A stretch of DNA of 64,000 nucleotides from assembly GCA_024639905.1 (NCBI GenBank), contig JAHEGE010000008.1:289099-353098 (forward strand), in the 5' to 3' direction. The notes under the pieces are model-generated. The model was given only the letters and a program-made list of their open reading frames with translations. It made no database searches and had not been told where the DNA came from. Numbering within the stretch: the stretch's first letter is position 1; every line of letters begins with the position of its first letter. Below, piece after piece: positions 15,677 to 26,426 of this stretch. The DNA comes from Gammaproteobacteria bacterium (GTDB lineage Bacteria; Pseudomonadota; Gammaproteobacteria; Pseudomonadales; Pseudohongiellaceae). The translations under genes were made by a program, and so were the position numbers.

Positions 15677-17188
15677 TCAGTACCTAATCGCCTTCCCCGG
15701 CAGCGGACCATTACCTACTTTCTCAAGCAGCACGCGGTCGTTCTCAAGCATTAGCTCGCCGCTCACTAACACTGCGGCGAAGCCGGAAGCAGGAAGAGTG
15801 CCTTTTCTAAACGTCGAGTTATCGGTGACACGCTCGGGGTCGAAAACGACGATGTCGGCAACGGCTCCTTCGGTTAATCGGCCTCGCTGTGCCATGGCGC
15901 TTAAACCAGCGGCCTCAAAATGCTGAGCTGTGGTGTAGCTCGTCTGCTTAAGCACGGCCATCAACGACAAATTGTTCTCTCTAGCCATTCTCAATGCTTT
16001 GGCATAGGTGCCTGTCGCGCGTGGGTGTGCGTTGGGTAAAGAGGCAAGATCGGTATCAATGGGCACGGGCTGCAGATCGGGCAAGCCATCGCTCGCGATA
16101 CTAATTCCTTCTAGGCCCAACCACTCTACGACTTCTTCCTCGGGGCTCTTAAAAACGATCACCACGCGCGTCGGGTCAGATTCGCGCAGCTGTAGATAGT
16201 TTGCTTGGGTGAGAAACTCGTTGGTCGATGGATCAAGCAACGTGTTTTCATAGCGATTACCCAAGCGATCTACCCAGTTTCGCGGCTCGAAGAAAACGGC
16301 GTTAATCGTTGTAGCACCAGCATGGTACGGGTAGATCTCGCCCCACACATTATGGCCGTTGTTTTGCATGCCACGAATGAGTTGGTGCACCGTTCGCCAG
16401 CCACGATTATTAAAATGATTGATCATAGCCGGGGCGCCGAGCGCTGCGGCGTTGGCGAGCACTTCCTGTGCGCCTGTTATCTCGTCGGTATCGTTGCCAG
16501 GGGTGTGGCGTAGATGCACCGAGATCTGCCGGCCGAATTCTGCGCTTAGCGATTGAACCGCGAACAGTTCGTCTGCACTAACCCCTGGCATATAACCCAA
16601 CGTTGACCCGATGCCTATCGCGCCAGAGTTAAGCCCCTGACGGGCAATAGCGAGCAGGGCCTCGTGCTGCTGCGCAGTCGGAACCGCCCGACTCCAGTTG
16701 GGCTGCGGCCGGCTCTTATAAGCCTCCGACGTATCGATAGCATCGACACCGTCGAGCACGCTAGCGCGAGCGAGTTCATGGCTTACGCTCGTGCCGAAAT
16801 TAATAAGGCTGCTGCCTTCACGCTGCGCATACCATTCGTCGATGCGTTTACCCGATGCGCCAAATTCGAGGTCCATCGCCGTTGTGACCCCCATGCGCAA
16901 AGCCATTCGGTAATGAATAGGCAGAGTTCCATGGAAATGGGTGTCGATGAAGCCGGGCGCCACGACCTTTCCGGTAGCATCTATCGTCTTAGTGCCAACA
17001 AGCACCTCGGTGCTTATTGCAGCAATGCGTCCGTCACGCACACCGAGGTTCGCGATGCGGTCTGTGCCTGTACTCGGATCCATGATTCGCCCGTTAGCGA
17101 TAACAACATCGAAATCCGATTGAGCGGCAAGGGCTGAGCAGTGAAATGCTGAAGTGATAAACAGCAGTCTTACGAGAGTAGTATGCAT
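15677..17188 (-). CDS. Exported D-aminoacylase-family amidohydrolase
   Basis: A 503-residue metal-dependent hydrolase with a signal peptide (residues 1-22, ending LAA-QS). Strand 1 metal ligands are in GFIDTHFHG (HxH at about 84-86). Later family pieces are ISVHLRHTP, MINHFNNRG, WGEIYPYHAGATT, the Asp-containing IASDGLPD, and a C-terminal GAVADIVVFDPERVTD. It belongs to the N-acyl-D-amino-acid deacylase group but is diverged from the copy at the window's left edge. Export means hydrolysis would occur in the periplasm. The start ATG is at 17188. It is divergent from two Tat-exported PLP enzymes across a 193-bp region, so the three may serve one extracytoplasmic amino-acid pathway. Confidence 0.85.
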   Translation of the reverse strand: MHTTLVRLLFITSAFHCSALAAQSDFDVVIANGRIMDPSTGTDRIANLGVRDGRIAAISTEVLVGTKTIDATGKVVAPGFIDTHFHGTLPIHYRMALRMGVTTAMDLEFGASGKRIDEWYAQREGSSLINFGTSVSHELARASVLDGVDAIDTSEAYKSRPQPNWSRAVPTAQQHEALLAIARQGLNSGAIGIGSTLGYMPGVSADELFAVQSLSAEFGRQISVHLRHTPGNDTDEITGAQEVLANAAALGAPAMINHFNNRGWRTVHQLIRGMQNNGHNVWGEIYPYHAGATTINAVFFEPRNWVDRLGNRYENTLLDPSTNEFLTQANYLQLRESDPTRVVIVFKSPEEEVVEWLGLEGISIASDGLPDLQPVPIDTDLASLPNAHPRATGTYAKALRMARENNLSLMAVLKQTSYTTAQHFEAAGLSAMAQRGRLTEGAVADIVVFDPERVTDNSTFRKGTLPASGFAAVLVSGELMLENDRVLLEKVGNGPLPGKAIRY

Positions 17189-17381
17189 AAAGATCCGTTG
17201 TATTAGGGAGGCAAGAAAGGGTCGACTAATGTCATGGTATTAGTACAGGAAAAATAACCTAAATTCATCCTTGCGTTAACCCCAAAACTATGTGAACTTT
17301 TGGTCTAATACTCCGCATTTCGAGTGAGTGACTAGTCAATCAAGTCCAGGGAAGGGCCCAATTATAAGAGGCTAAAAAACC

Positions 17382-18785
17382 ATGGCTACATCGAAATCTT
17401 CCGTATTGAGTCGTCGGGCGTTTCTCTCCACTGCAACGAGCGCGGGCATAGCCACGGCCGCGGGCGTTAGCCACGCTGCGGTAACGCCGCTCGCACTCAC
17501 TCCAGGCGTTATAAGCGGCCAGTCGCCGCTGCAGCAAATCCCTATTAGCACAGCGCGCTACGCTGGGCGCGTCTACGATTTCGATACCCCCTATGATCGC
17601 AAAGGAAGCGACTGTTCCCGCTGGGATGGCGCCGCAGCGCCGTATCCGGACGGCGTGTTTAAGTACGGTATGGGCGTGGCCTCGCAAGACTTCGAGTGCG
17701 CTCCTTGCATCACCGACGCCTTGGCAGAGCGTATTGCACACCACAACTGGGGATATCTGGCGTCCTCTGCGCGCGAGTCTTTAACCAACGAGATTATCAA
17801 GTGGAATGGCGAGCGCAATGCGCTCGATTTGGACTCTAGCCAGATCACCATGTCGGACGGCGTTTACCCTGGGCTCATCGCTGCACTGCGTGCCTTCACC
17901 CCGCCCGGCGGCAAGACTCTTATTATCACGCCTGCCTATTCCGGGTTCTACACAATGGCCCGCGAGGCCAACATCGGCACGGTCGACAGCCCCATGCAGC
18001 GTATTAACGGCCGCTACGAGGTCGATTGGGAGGACCTTGAGGCGAAGATGACCGCAGACGTGCACACCCTCATCGTCTGTAACCCGCAGAACCCCACAGG
18101 CAACGTGTGGAGAGCGGACGAGCTAGAACGGATGGGTCAGCTCGCGCTGGACCATAATATTATTGTGCTTGCCGACGAGATCCATGCCGACATTGTTCGT
18201 CGTGGCCACCGATACACGCCTTTTGCTGGAGTTAAGAACAAAGCAGTCGTGGATAACAGCGTGTCGTTTGCTGCCATTAGCAAGACCTTCAACATGGCAG
18301 GGCTTAAGAACGCTTACTATTATTCCAGCAATCCGGCCTTGTTAGGTCGCGTTAACCAGCAGCACTGGCCCGACATCAACACGCTAGGCGTTGTAGCCAC
18401 AGAGGCAGCCTACAAATACGGCGGTGAGTGGTTTGATCAAGCCAACGCGTATATGGATGACACACACCAATTTATTGAAGACTACATCGCTGATCATATG
18501 CCCCTAGTTGGCTACACGCGCAACGAGGGCACGTATATGACCTTCGTAGACTTCTCGCAGGTGATCGCGAAGCTTGGGCCGGACGAGCTCCGGGCCAAGT
18601 ATGGGCGCAACACGACCGAGGAGGCATTCCAAGATTGGCTAGTTTACAACACGGGAGTATTTACCAATCCAGGCTCGTGGTATGGGACTGGGGGCGATGG
18701 GCATATGCGTTTTAACATCGCCTCTTCGCGCCTCGTAATGCAAGAGGTATTCGACTCGATGGCATCGGCGATCAACAAAATCTAA
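17382..18785 (+). CDS. Tat-exported PLP-dependent aminotransferase/lyase, MalY/PatB type
   Basis: A 467-residue fold-type I PLP enzyme. The N-terminus has a twin-arginine signal (SRRAFLSTATSAG with Arg at 11-12, hydrophobic stretch, cleavage near SHA-A). The core has the MalY/PatB pattern: CNPQNPTGNVW (about 233-243), LADEIHADIV with PLP-pyridine Asp at 265, and AISKTFNMAGLKNAY with the Schiff-base Lys at 301. MalY/PatB enzymes are cystathionine beta-lyases or aminotransferases. Tat export suggests PLP is inserted before transport, as for other cofactor enzymes. A second Tat-exported PLP enzyme follows 32 bp later. The substrate is unknown. Confidence 0.88.
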   Translation: MATSKSSVLSRRAFLSTATSAGIATAAGVSHAAVTPLALTPGVISGQSPLQQIPISTARYAGRVYDFDTPYDRKGSDCSRWDGAAAPYPDGVFKYGMGVASQDFECAPCITDALAERIAHHNWGYLASSARESLTNEIIKWNGERNALDLDSSQITMSDGVYPGLIAALRAFTPPGGKTLIITPAYSGFYTMAREANIGTVDSPMQRINGRYEVDWEDLEAKMTADVHTLIVCNPQNPTGNVWRADELERMGQLALDHNIIVLADEIHADIVRRGHRYTPFAGVKNKAVVDNSVSFAAISKTFNMAGLKNAYYYSSNPALLGRVNQQHWPDINTLGVVATEAAYKYGGEWFDQANAYMDDTHQFIEDYIADHMPLVGYTRNEGTYMTFVDFSQVIAKLGPDELRAKYGRNTTEEAFQDWLVYNTGVFTNPGSWYGTGGDGHMRFNIASSRLVMQEVFDSMASAINKI

Positions 18786-18817
18786 CTCAGGCTCCACCGC
18801 AGCCCTCGGAGGCTCCT

Positions 18818-19966
18818 ATGGTCACTAGACGCGATTTCGTGAAACGACTTGGACTCACCACCGCCACGGGATTAGCTCTCGTACAGGGCCTAGAGCGCAA
18901 GAATTTGTATGCGCAAACGCTGGAGGCGCATGCGCAAGGCGTCTACGACAACGGTGTTATTCAGCTTAACCAAAACGAAAGTGCCCGCGGCCCTGGGTCG
19001 AAGACGCTCGATGCGATAAAGGCGCACACGACCAAGCGGGTGGGCCGTGGTTACGCGCCCGATCACGTGAATGAGCTTAAAGAAAGTATCGCTCAGCGGT
19101 TTGATGTCGACAGTAGTCACGTTTTACTGGGCACCGGTTCCACACCCATACTAGAAGGCTCGGTAAGGGCGACATGCTCTGCAAGCCGGGCGCTAGTAGC
19201 AGCTGTGCCGTCGTATTCCACTAGCGAGCAGACAGCAGTGAAGATCGGCGCCGAGGTGCGGCGGGTCCCGCTCACGTCGAGTCAACATCTTAATCTGGAA
19301 GCAATGGCCAAGGCGGCCCCTGGTGCCGGCCTCGTGTATGTGTGTAACCCAAACAATCCCTCCGGTACGGTTTATGGCGCCGATGCGATCGAAGCGTTTG
19401 TGCGGCGGGTGCTGCGTGAATCACCGGACACGATCGTGCATATCGACGAGGCGTATATTAACTATGCGGATCCCGGTGCAATGGAGACAGCACTGCCCTT
19501 GGTAAAAGAATTTAAAAACGTGTTTATCACGCGTTCGTTCTCCAAGGCCCATGCTTTGGCTGGCCTTCGAGTGGGTTATGCGATAGGGCATCCTGATTTA
19601 CTGGGCCGAATCAGTGCCGCGTGGGGCATGGGCGATGTCAATATGCTTGGTGCACTTGCAGCCCTCACTGCGCTCAACGACGACGATCATATCGAGCAGG
19701 AACGACTTGAAAACTTCGACATTAAAACCTTCGTTACTGCAGCGTTTACAGAGCTCGGCTATGAAGTCCCGTATACCCACACTAATCACATCTTTGTGAA
19801 TCTCAGAAGACCCGCGGCGGAGTTCCGCGAGGCGTGTCTTGCGCACAACATTCTTGTCGGCAGGGATTTCCCGCCGCTCGAGAAAACCCATTGCCGCATT
19901 TCGCTTGGCAGCCGCGAAGAGATGACGCGAGCGGTTGAGGTGTTTAGGCGAGTGCTAAAGGGTTAG
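18818..19966 (+). CDS. Tat-exported PLP-dependent aminotransferase, HisC-like
   Basis: A 382-residue fold-type I enzyme with a twin-arginine signal at the extreme N-terminus (VTRRDFVKRLGLTTATGLALV, Arg 4-5). The core resembles histidinol-phosphate aminotransferase: LGTGSTPILEG, VYVCNPNNPSGTVY (about 173-186), VHIDEAYINY with PLP Asp at 210, and FITRSFSKAHALAGLRVGY with the lysine at 243. The C-terminal NHIFVNLRRPAAEFREACLAHNILVGRDFPP also fits HisC-like proteins. Being exported, it is not the biosynthetic HisC. It is cotranscribed with the MalY-type enzyme (32-bp gap, GGAGG before the start). Confidence 0.88.
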   Translation: MVTRRDFVKRLGLTTATGLALVQGLERKNLYAQTLEAHAQGVYDNGVIQLNQNESARGPGSKTLDAIKAHTTKRVGRGYAPDHVNELKESIAQRFDVDSSHVLLGTGSTPILEGSVRATCSASRALVAAVPSYSTSEQTAVKIGAEVRRVPLTSSQHLNLEAMAKAAPGAGLVYVCNPNNPSGTVYGADAIEAFVRRVLRESPDTIVHIDEAYINYADPGAMETALPLVKEFKNVFITRSFSKAHALAGLRVGYAIGHPDLLGRISAAWGMGDVNMLGALAALTALNDDDHIEQERLENFDIKTFVTAAFTELGYEVPYTHTNHIFVNLRRPAAEFREACLAHNILVGRDFPPLEKTHCRISLGSREEMTRAVEVFRRVLKG

Positions 19967-20012
19967 TGCTAAAGAGGTCTGCTAAAGAGGTCAGACCCCT
20001 TTTCAGAGATCC

Positions 20013-20564
20013 CTATCTAGCCAAGCGGCGCAGCAATCGCAGACCGGAGGCGGCAAGGTAGAGCATGATGAATGAGCCAATAGTATCGCCCACTGCCATC
20101 GCGAGCGACTGCTCTACACTGCTGTTAATGCCATTCGTTGCGTAAAAGCCATTAAGCAGAATCGAGCTGATGGATGCCGTGAGCAGGGTAACGACAAAGA
20201 TAGTGCGCAGTCTGAGTCCTGCTAGCTCGGGGCCCAGTTCGGATGCGAAGCGTGGGGAGCCCCTCAGCAAGATGATGGCGAAGAGCCCGGCGCTCGCGCT
20301 GATAAGGTTGATCGCGACAAGAGAGCCTTCAAAGCTTGGATCGAAATAGGCCGTAAAGATGCCGCCCACGAACAGCCCTACGACGCCGGCAGGGCCGAAG
20401 AGTAAAACAGCAACGGGCCGCAGCATTGCCGGTAAGAAGATCAAACTGGCAAGCTCGCTGTAGCGCACAGCGGGAAGCAAAAAGTAATTGATCAGATAGA
20501 GCAGAATCCACGCGAGCGCCACTCCAACAACAGCGTAGCTGTTTACCGCCAAGCTTTTCGACAT
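20013..20564 (-). CDS. MASE1-like integral membrane protein (paralogue of 54964-55524)
   Basis: A 183-residue protein with about five membrane segments. The region SLIFLPAMLRPVAVLLFGPAGVVGLFVGGIFTAYF resembles the first half of MASE1/ECF-type membrane sensor domains, here as a stand-alone protein without a kinase or GGDEF output. The same block (LIFLPAMIRPLAVLLFGGAGVAGLF), the segment GPELAGLRLRTI and the C-terminal GDTIGSFIMLYL recur in the protein encoded at 54964-55524, so the two are paralogues. It converges with the Tat-exported HisC-like gene, 46 bp away. Function unknown. Confidence 0.7.
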   Translation of the reverse strand: MSKSLAVNSYAVVGVALAWILLYLINYFLLPAVRYSELASLIFLPAMLRPVAVLLFGPAGVVGLFVGGIFTAYFDPSFEGSLVAINLISASAGLFAIILLRGSPRFASELGPELAGLRLRTIFVVTLLTASISSILLNGFYATNGINSSVEQSLAMAVGDTIGSFIMLYLAASGLRLLRRLAR

Positions 20565-20685
20565 CGCTCACATCTCGTCTAATTCTCTGCTAAACACTCT
20601 ACGATAGACCTTGGTCGAATGTATACTTGATTAAACGGGTGAGAGCCCTTTTCTAGGATTTTTTCTGCCGACCACCGAGGCCTCT

Positions 20686-21513
20686 ATGAGCACTTCTTCC
20701 TACGCCCCACCCCAAGTATGGACTTGGGACGCCGAGAGCGGCGGTCATTTCGCCAGCATCAACCGCCCGATTGCAGGTGCCACGCACGAACAAGCGCTGC
20801 CGCGTGGCGAACATCCACTGCAACTGCACTCGCTGGGCACGCCTAATGGCGTTAAGGTTACCGTGCTGCTCGAAGAGCTGTTGGCGCTGGGCTGCGACGC
20901 GGAATACGACGCATTCCTGATCAACATCACCAAGGGCGAGCAGTTTAGTAGTGGCTTTGTGGCGTTAAATCCCAATTCGAAGATCCCTGCGTTATTCGAC
21001 ACCGACACGGGTCTGCGCGTGTTTGAGTCGGGCGCTATACTGATCTATCTCGCGGAAAAGTTTGGCCATTTTATTCCACAAGACCTCGCGGGTCGCACAG
21101 AATGCCTCGCTTGGCTCATGTGGCAAATGGGCAGCGCGCCTTATCTTGGCGGCGGCTTCGGGCATTTTTATGCGTATGCGCCTGAAAAATTCGAGTATCC
21201 CATCAATCGCTTTAGTATGGAGGTTAAGCGCCAACTCGACGTGCTCGACCGCCAGCTCGCCGATAGGCCTTTCTTGTGCGGAGACACCTACACGATCGCG
21301 GACATGGCGGTGTTTGCTTGGTACGGCGTGCTAGTCATCGATGACTTATACAAGGCATCGGAATTCTTGCAGGTTGCAAGCTATGAGCACGTAGTGCGCT
21401 GGGCGAAAGCCATAGACGCAAGACCCGCAGTGCAACGCGGCAAGCGGGTGAACCGCACCTGGGGCCCCGAAGAGCAACAGCTCGCCGAACGCCATTCCCC
21501 CACCGACTTTTAA
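20686..21513 (+). CDS. yghU: YghU-type glutathione S-transferase / disulfide reductase
   Basis: A 275-residue protein. The ~45-residue N-terminal extension (YAPPQVWTWDAESGGHFASINRPIAGATHEQALPRG), followed by a thioredoxin-fold GST_N domain (LHSLGTPNGVKVTVLLEEL) and a helical GST_C domain, is the hallmark of the YghU/YfcG-like Nu class. FASINRPIAGATHE and LGTPNGVKV are close to E. coli YghU. These enzymes bind two glutathiones and have disulfide-bond reductase activity. It is cytoplasmic, monocistronic, and followed 1 bp after its stop by an A-type palindromic element. Confidence 0.9.
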   Translation: MSTSSYAPPQVWTWDAESGGHFASINRPIAGATHEQALPRGEHPLQLHSLGTPNGVKVTVLLEELLALGCDAEYDAFLINITKGEQFSSGFVALNPNSKIPALFDTDTGLRVFESGAILIYLAEKFGHFIPQDLAGRTECLAWLMWQMGSAPYLGGGFGHFYAYAPEKFEYPINRFSMEVKRQLDVLDRQLADRPFLCGDTYTIADMAVFAWYGVLVIDDLYKASEFLQVASYEHVVRWAKAIDARPAVQRGKRVNRTWGPEEQQLAERHSPTDF

Positions 21514-21514
21514 A

Positions 21515-21594
21515 CCCCGGGGTCAGGTCTTTCGTCGATGCATCTATTGGCGATATTTGCAGCTAGATGCATCGACGAAAGACCTGACCCCGGG
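21515..21594. repeat. Palindromic element, A type, with compensatory arm change
   Basis: Perfect outer arms. The inner arms read TTTCGTCGATGCAT and ATGCATCGACGAAA, where most copies have TTTCATCGATGCAT and ATGCATCGATGAAA, so an A:T pair has become G:C on both sides. The core is open in the GSGLSSMHL ... CIDERPDPG frame. The element centre is almost identical to that of the copy at 52920. Confidence 0.93.
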
Positions 21595-21609
21595 TTTGAG
21601 GATTATGTT

Positions 21610-21948
21610 ATGGACGAGATAGTCGAGCGCCTGCGGCGCTTTACGGCAGAGCGCGATTGGGGGCAGTTTCACACGCCCAAGAATCTGGCGATGGCGCTCA
21701 ACGTAGAGGCGGGGGAATTGCTGGAGCTTTTTCAGTGGCTCACGCCTGAACAGAGCGCTGAGCCGGAAGCAGACGTGCGCGAGCAAATCGCCGATGAACT
21801 CGCAGATGTGTTCGTTTATTGCCTGTTAATGAGCGATAAACTAGACATAGACCTGCTGGCGGCAACTCGCGCTAAAATGGCAAAAAACGAGGCTAAATAC
21901 CCTGCCGATCTGGTGCGCGGCAGCGCTAAAAAATACAGCGACTACTAA
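21610..21948 (+). CDS. MazG-like nucleotide pyrophosphohydrolase
   Basis: A 112-residue all-alpha NTP pyrophosphohydrolase of the short MazG-like/iMazG (dCTPase-like) group. The paired metal-binding helices are visible: NVEAGELLELFQWL (ExxE) and IADELADVFVYCLLMSD (ExxD). Such enzymes hydrolyse (d)NTPs or damaged nucleotides to monophosphates. ATG 21610 is chosen because GAGG lies 9 bp upstream and residue 1 then matches the family start. An in-frame ATG at 21538 inside the palindromic element would add 24 repeat-encoded residues and has no ribosome site. cmoM follows 23 bp later. Confidence 0.85.
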   Translation: MDEIVERLRRFTAERDWGQFHTPKNLAMALNVEAGELLELFQWLTPEQSAEPEADVREQIADELADVFVYCLLMSDKLDIDLLAATRAKMAKNEAKYPADLVRGSAKKYSDY

Positions 21949-21971
21949 GCACTTCATCCCAAGGAAACACC

Positions 21972-22772
21972 GTGCGCCAAGACCGCAACTTCGACGATCT
22001 CGTCGACCGCTTCGAAAACAAATTCTACGCCAGTGAAAAAGGGCGTCTTAGACTACAACTCGTTCAACGCGCCCTGGTCGCCGACAGCCACGCGCTAAAG
22101 CAATCGCGCCCACTGCGTATCTTAGATATCGGCTGCGGACTTGGGCAAATGGCGCAGTGGCTCGCCGCACAAGGCCATACCGTCGTCGCATGTGATTTAT
22201 CACCTGCCATTGTAGAACGCGCTCAGGCGCGGATAGCCGAACAAGATCCGGAGCTTCTCGAGCGCATCACGTTTTTGGCCGCGCCCTTGCAGTCGCTCGG
22301 CGGGCTGATTTCAGGGGAATTTGATCTCGTCTTATTTCACGCGGTGTTGGAATGGCTCGCTGAACCGGCGGCAGCATTGCAAGCGGTTACCAGCTGGCTA
22401 GCTCCAACTGGCGAGCTGTCGTTTCTTTTCTACAATCGCGACAGCCTGGTATTCAAAAACCTGCTACGCAGCGATTTCCGCCGTGTTGAGGCTAACGACT
22501 ACGCAGGCGATCAAGGCGGCCTAACACCGAGCTACCCACTCGAGATTGCCGCAGTAGAACGCTGGGTCAATGACAATGGCTTGTCTATTGCGCAGCGACG
22601 CGGCATTCGCACATTCGCCGACTACCTCCCCCACGCGCTCGACCGCCGCATTCCGGCGAGGGTTTCCGAAGCCGAGCTTCTCGATATGGAATGGCACTTC
22701 AGCACTCGCTCGCCGTTTCGCGAGTTGGCTCGGTATCAGCTTTGGCAGTGTGTACAGCGAGGCACTGGATGA
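21972..22772 (+). CDS. cmoM: tRNA 5-carboxymethoxyuridine methyltransferase CmoM
   Basis: A 266-residue class I SAM methyltransferase. The opening FDDLVDRFENKFYASEKGRLRL is the CmoM-specific N-terminus (compare FDDIAEKFSRNIYGTTKG in E. coli). SAM motif I is ILDIGCGLGQMAQWLA, and a downstream acidic residue is in VVACDLSPAIVERA. CmoM methylates cmo5U to mcmo5U at the wobble position of several tRNAs. Start GTG 21972 follows AAGGAAA. The preceding MazG-like gene is 23 bp upstream and probably cotranscribed. Confidence 0.88.
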   Translation: MRQDRNFDDLVDRFENKFYASEKGRLRLQLVQRALVADSHALKQSRPLRILDIGCGLGQMAQWLAAQGHTVVACDLSPAIVERAQARIAEQDPELLERITFLAAPLQSLGGLISGEFDLVLFHAVLEWLAEPAAALQAVTSWLAPTGELSFLFYNRDSLVFKNLLRSDFRRVEANDYAGDQGGLTPSYPLEIAAVERWVNDNGLSIAQRRGIRTFADYLPHALDRRIPARVSEAELLDMEWHFSTRSPFRELARYQLWQCVQRGTG

Positions 22773-22801
22773 ATCGCCCCGTCATAATGGGAGATTCGAA
22801 A

Positions 22802-23644
22802 TTACTTTGTTCGCCGCGCTTTCGCAGCACGGCTAACCGTTGTGTAATGCACGCCAAATTCCGCCGCTATATCGACTAAGGTGTAGTCACCACTTGCGTA
22901 TGCTGCTGCCATGGCGCGCTTTTTAGAAACATGCGCCTTGCGGTAGGCGGCGATAGGTTTCGGTCGGCTGTTTCGCTGGCATTGTGGCACTTCTTCAGCA
23001 TTTCCTGGCACCTCGGCCTTTCTCTTTTCGATAAAACTGTCGCCGCCAAGGTAGATCTGATCTTTGAGTTCGGTCCAGATTGAGTCCTTCCCCATTCCGC
23101 AGAGCACAAATTTTCGATACGCGAGTTGCGCTGCGCCTTTCGACTCTCCAAAAATTTTGAGTGTGAATTCAGTCTCGAGCCAGTCGGGGGGTGATTCGCT
23201 GTTTAGCCCGGCAGTGTCGCGATAAGAGCTCCATCGCCACTCATCGGGCAACTGGACCAAATCTGCGCGCACCGGGTTGAGTACCACGTAGCGGCCGAGC
23301 TCTACTAAGTAGGCTTGTTTGTCGACAATGACGGAATGAAATCGGCCTTGGAAAACATGCCCCACACGGCTTTTAGTCCGATTAACGTATTGAGTGTAGA
23401 CGCCGTTTAGGTGACGCATGCCGGTGGAGAGCGTGTCTTTTTTGGTTTCGACGACGAAGTGATAATGGTTGCCCATCAGGCAGTAGCTATGACAAACCCA
23501 GTCGTATCGCTCGCACGTTTCCCCCAAAAGAGAGAGCCAATGACGGCGATCGTAGTCAGTGAAATAAATCGGGTCGCGGCCATCACCGCGGGAGGTAATG
23601 TGATACAGGATTCCGGGTGCTTGTAACCGTAGTGGACGAGCCAT
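22802..23644 (-). CDS. REP-associated tyrosine transposase (RAYT, Y1/HUH family)
   Basis: A 280-residue single-strand transposase-like enzyme. It begins MARPLRLQAPGILYHITSRG, the typical RAYT opening. The metal-binding HUH motif is NHYHFVV (His60, His62). Further landmarks are YTQYVNRTKSRVGHVFQGRFHS and ELGRYVVLNPVRADLV, which carries the catalytic tyrosine candidate Tyr119. The last ~45 residues (AMAAAYASGDYTLVDIAAEFGVHYTTVSRA) form an added helix-turn-helix. RAYTs are domesticated IS200/IS605 relatives that bind, cut and mobilise REP palindromes. Here two palindromic elements lie within 310 bp upstream, one 25 bp from the start codon. It is intact, single-copy in the window and the best candidate for the enzyme behind the whole repeat family. 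Confidence 0.92.
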   Translation of the reverse strand: MARPLRLQAPGILYHITSRGDGRDPIYFTDYDRRHWLSLLGETCERYDWVCHSYCLMGNHYHFVVETKKDTLSTGMRHLNGVYTQYVNRTKSRVGHVFQGRFHSVIVDKQAYLVELGRYVVLNPVRADLVQLPDEWRWSSYRDTAGLNSESPPDWLETEFTLKIFGESKGAAQLAYRKFVLCGMGKDSIWTELKDQIYLGGDSFIEKRKAEVPGNAEEVPQCQRNSRPKPIAAYRKAHVSKKRAMAAAYASGDYTLVDIAAEFGVHYTTVSRAAKARRTK

Positions 23645-23669
23645 AGCGATGATCGACCTCTTAGAACCA

Positions 23670-23748
23670 CGGGGTCAGGTCTTGCATCGATGCATTTTTC
23701 CTAAAGTTCGGACGGGAAAAATGCGATGCGGAAAGACCTGACCCCAGG
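23670..23748. repeat. Palindromic element, C type, upstream of the RAYT gene
   Basis: Arms GGGGTCAGGTCTTGCATC and GATGCGGAAAGACCTGACCCC with the inner right end GGGAAAAATGC. It starts 25 bp upstream of the RAYT start codon on the opposite side of the promoter region. The inner centre differs from A-type copies. Confidence 0.88.
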
Positions 23749-23898
23749 TTAGAGTAGACTAAGTGCGGCGTCCCTGCCGCGCGCGGTTAATCCGTTAACC
23801 GAAGGCAAGAAAACTCTTACCTCATGCGTAGTCTAGTCAGCGAAATTGCTTTTCGCGAATTCCAGAGGAATATTTTGCGAACTGATTGGCATCTCTCT
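23749..23898. other. Intergenic stretch between two elements, upstream of RAYT and downstream of idh
   Basis: Together with its two bounding elements this forms a 311-bp gap. It holds a small perfect hairpin, CGGTTAA-TCCG-TTAACCG (23784-23801), a wider inverted pair TAGACTA/TAGTCTA around it, and GCGAAA-TTGC-TTTTCGC nearby. No open frame, promoter or terminator can be called with confidence; the RAYT promoter must lie here or in the element. Confidence 0.5.
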
Positions 23899-23955
23899 GC
23901 ATTTTCCCTACAAATTGCGTAGGGAAAATGCATCGATGAAAGACCTGACCCCGGG
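23899..23955. repeat. Half palindromic element, C type, touching the idh stop codon
   Basis: Right half only: GAAAGACCTGACCCCGGG preceded by ATGCATCGAT. Instead of the usual left arm there is a local hairpin GCATTTTCCCTAC ... GTAGGGAAAATGC. The next three bases (TTA) are the reverse complement of the idh stop codon. Confidence 0.85.
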
Positions 23956-26208
<2,253 letters not shown>

Positions 26209-26211
26209 TCA

Positions 26212-26297
26212 CCCGGGGTCAGGTCTTTCATCAATGCATTTTCCCCACGACTTTAGTAGGCGGATGCACTGATGAAAAGCCTGATGCTTCTGGGTTA
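26212..26297. repeat. Palindromic element with decayed right arm, in the idh leader
   Basis: The left arm is intact (CCCGGGGTCAGGTCTTTCATC) with a C-type inner end TGCATTTTCCCC. The right arm has decayed to GATGAAAAGCCTGATGC, so the stem is interrupted. It lies 27 bp upstream of the idh start codon. Confidence 0.82.
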
Positions 26298-26360
26298 GCG
26301 AGATAAGTCTCTGAATATGTGCGATTAAATTGGCTTGTTGCGGTCTTTACGACGCGCGCG

Positions 26361-26369
26361 ATTATAGCA
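26361..26369 (-). promoter_or_regulatory. Extended -10 promoter candidate for idh
   Basis: On the minus strand the sequence reads TGCTATAAT, a perfect -10 hexamer with the TGn extension. No good -35 hexamer is present at 17 bp, which is normal for extended -10 promoters. Transcription would start near 26354 and give a leader of about 170 nt that includes the palindromic element at 26212. Confidence 0.5.
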
Positions 26370-26426
26370 GTGAGACGAGGCTAGGAACAGGGCGTGCACG
26401 CCGCAGCGCTAACCCGCCAAATCAGT

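Noticed and set aside
17329-17338. TGACTAGTCA palindrome in the divergent region before the Tat-exported PLP enzyme
   Set aside because: A single 10-bp palindrome with no neighbouring regulator gene and no second site; not enough to call an operator.
22773-22801. A matching palindromic element on the downstream side of the RAYT gene
   Set aside because: Searched by eye in the cmoM-RAYT gap; no arm is present, so the RAYT is flanked only on its upstream side.
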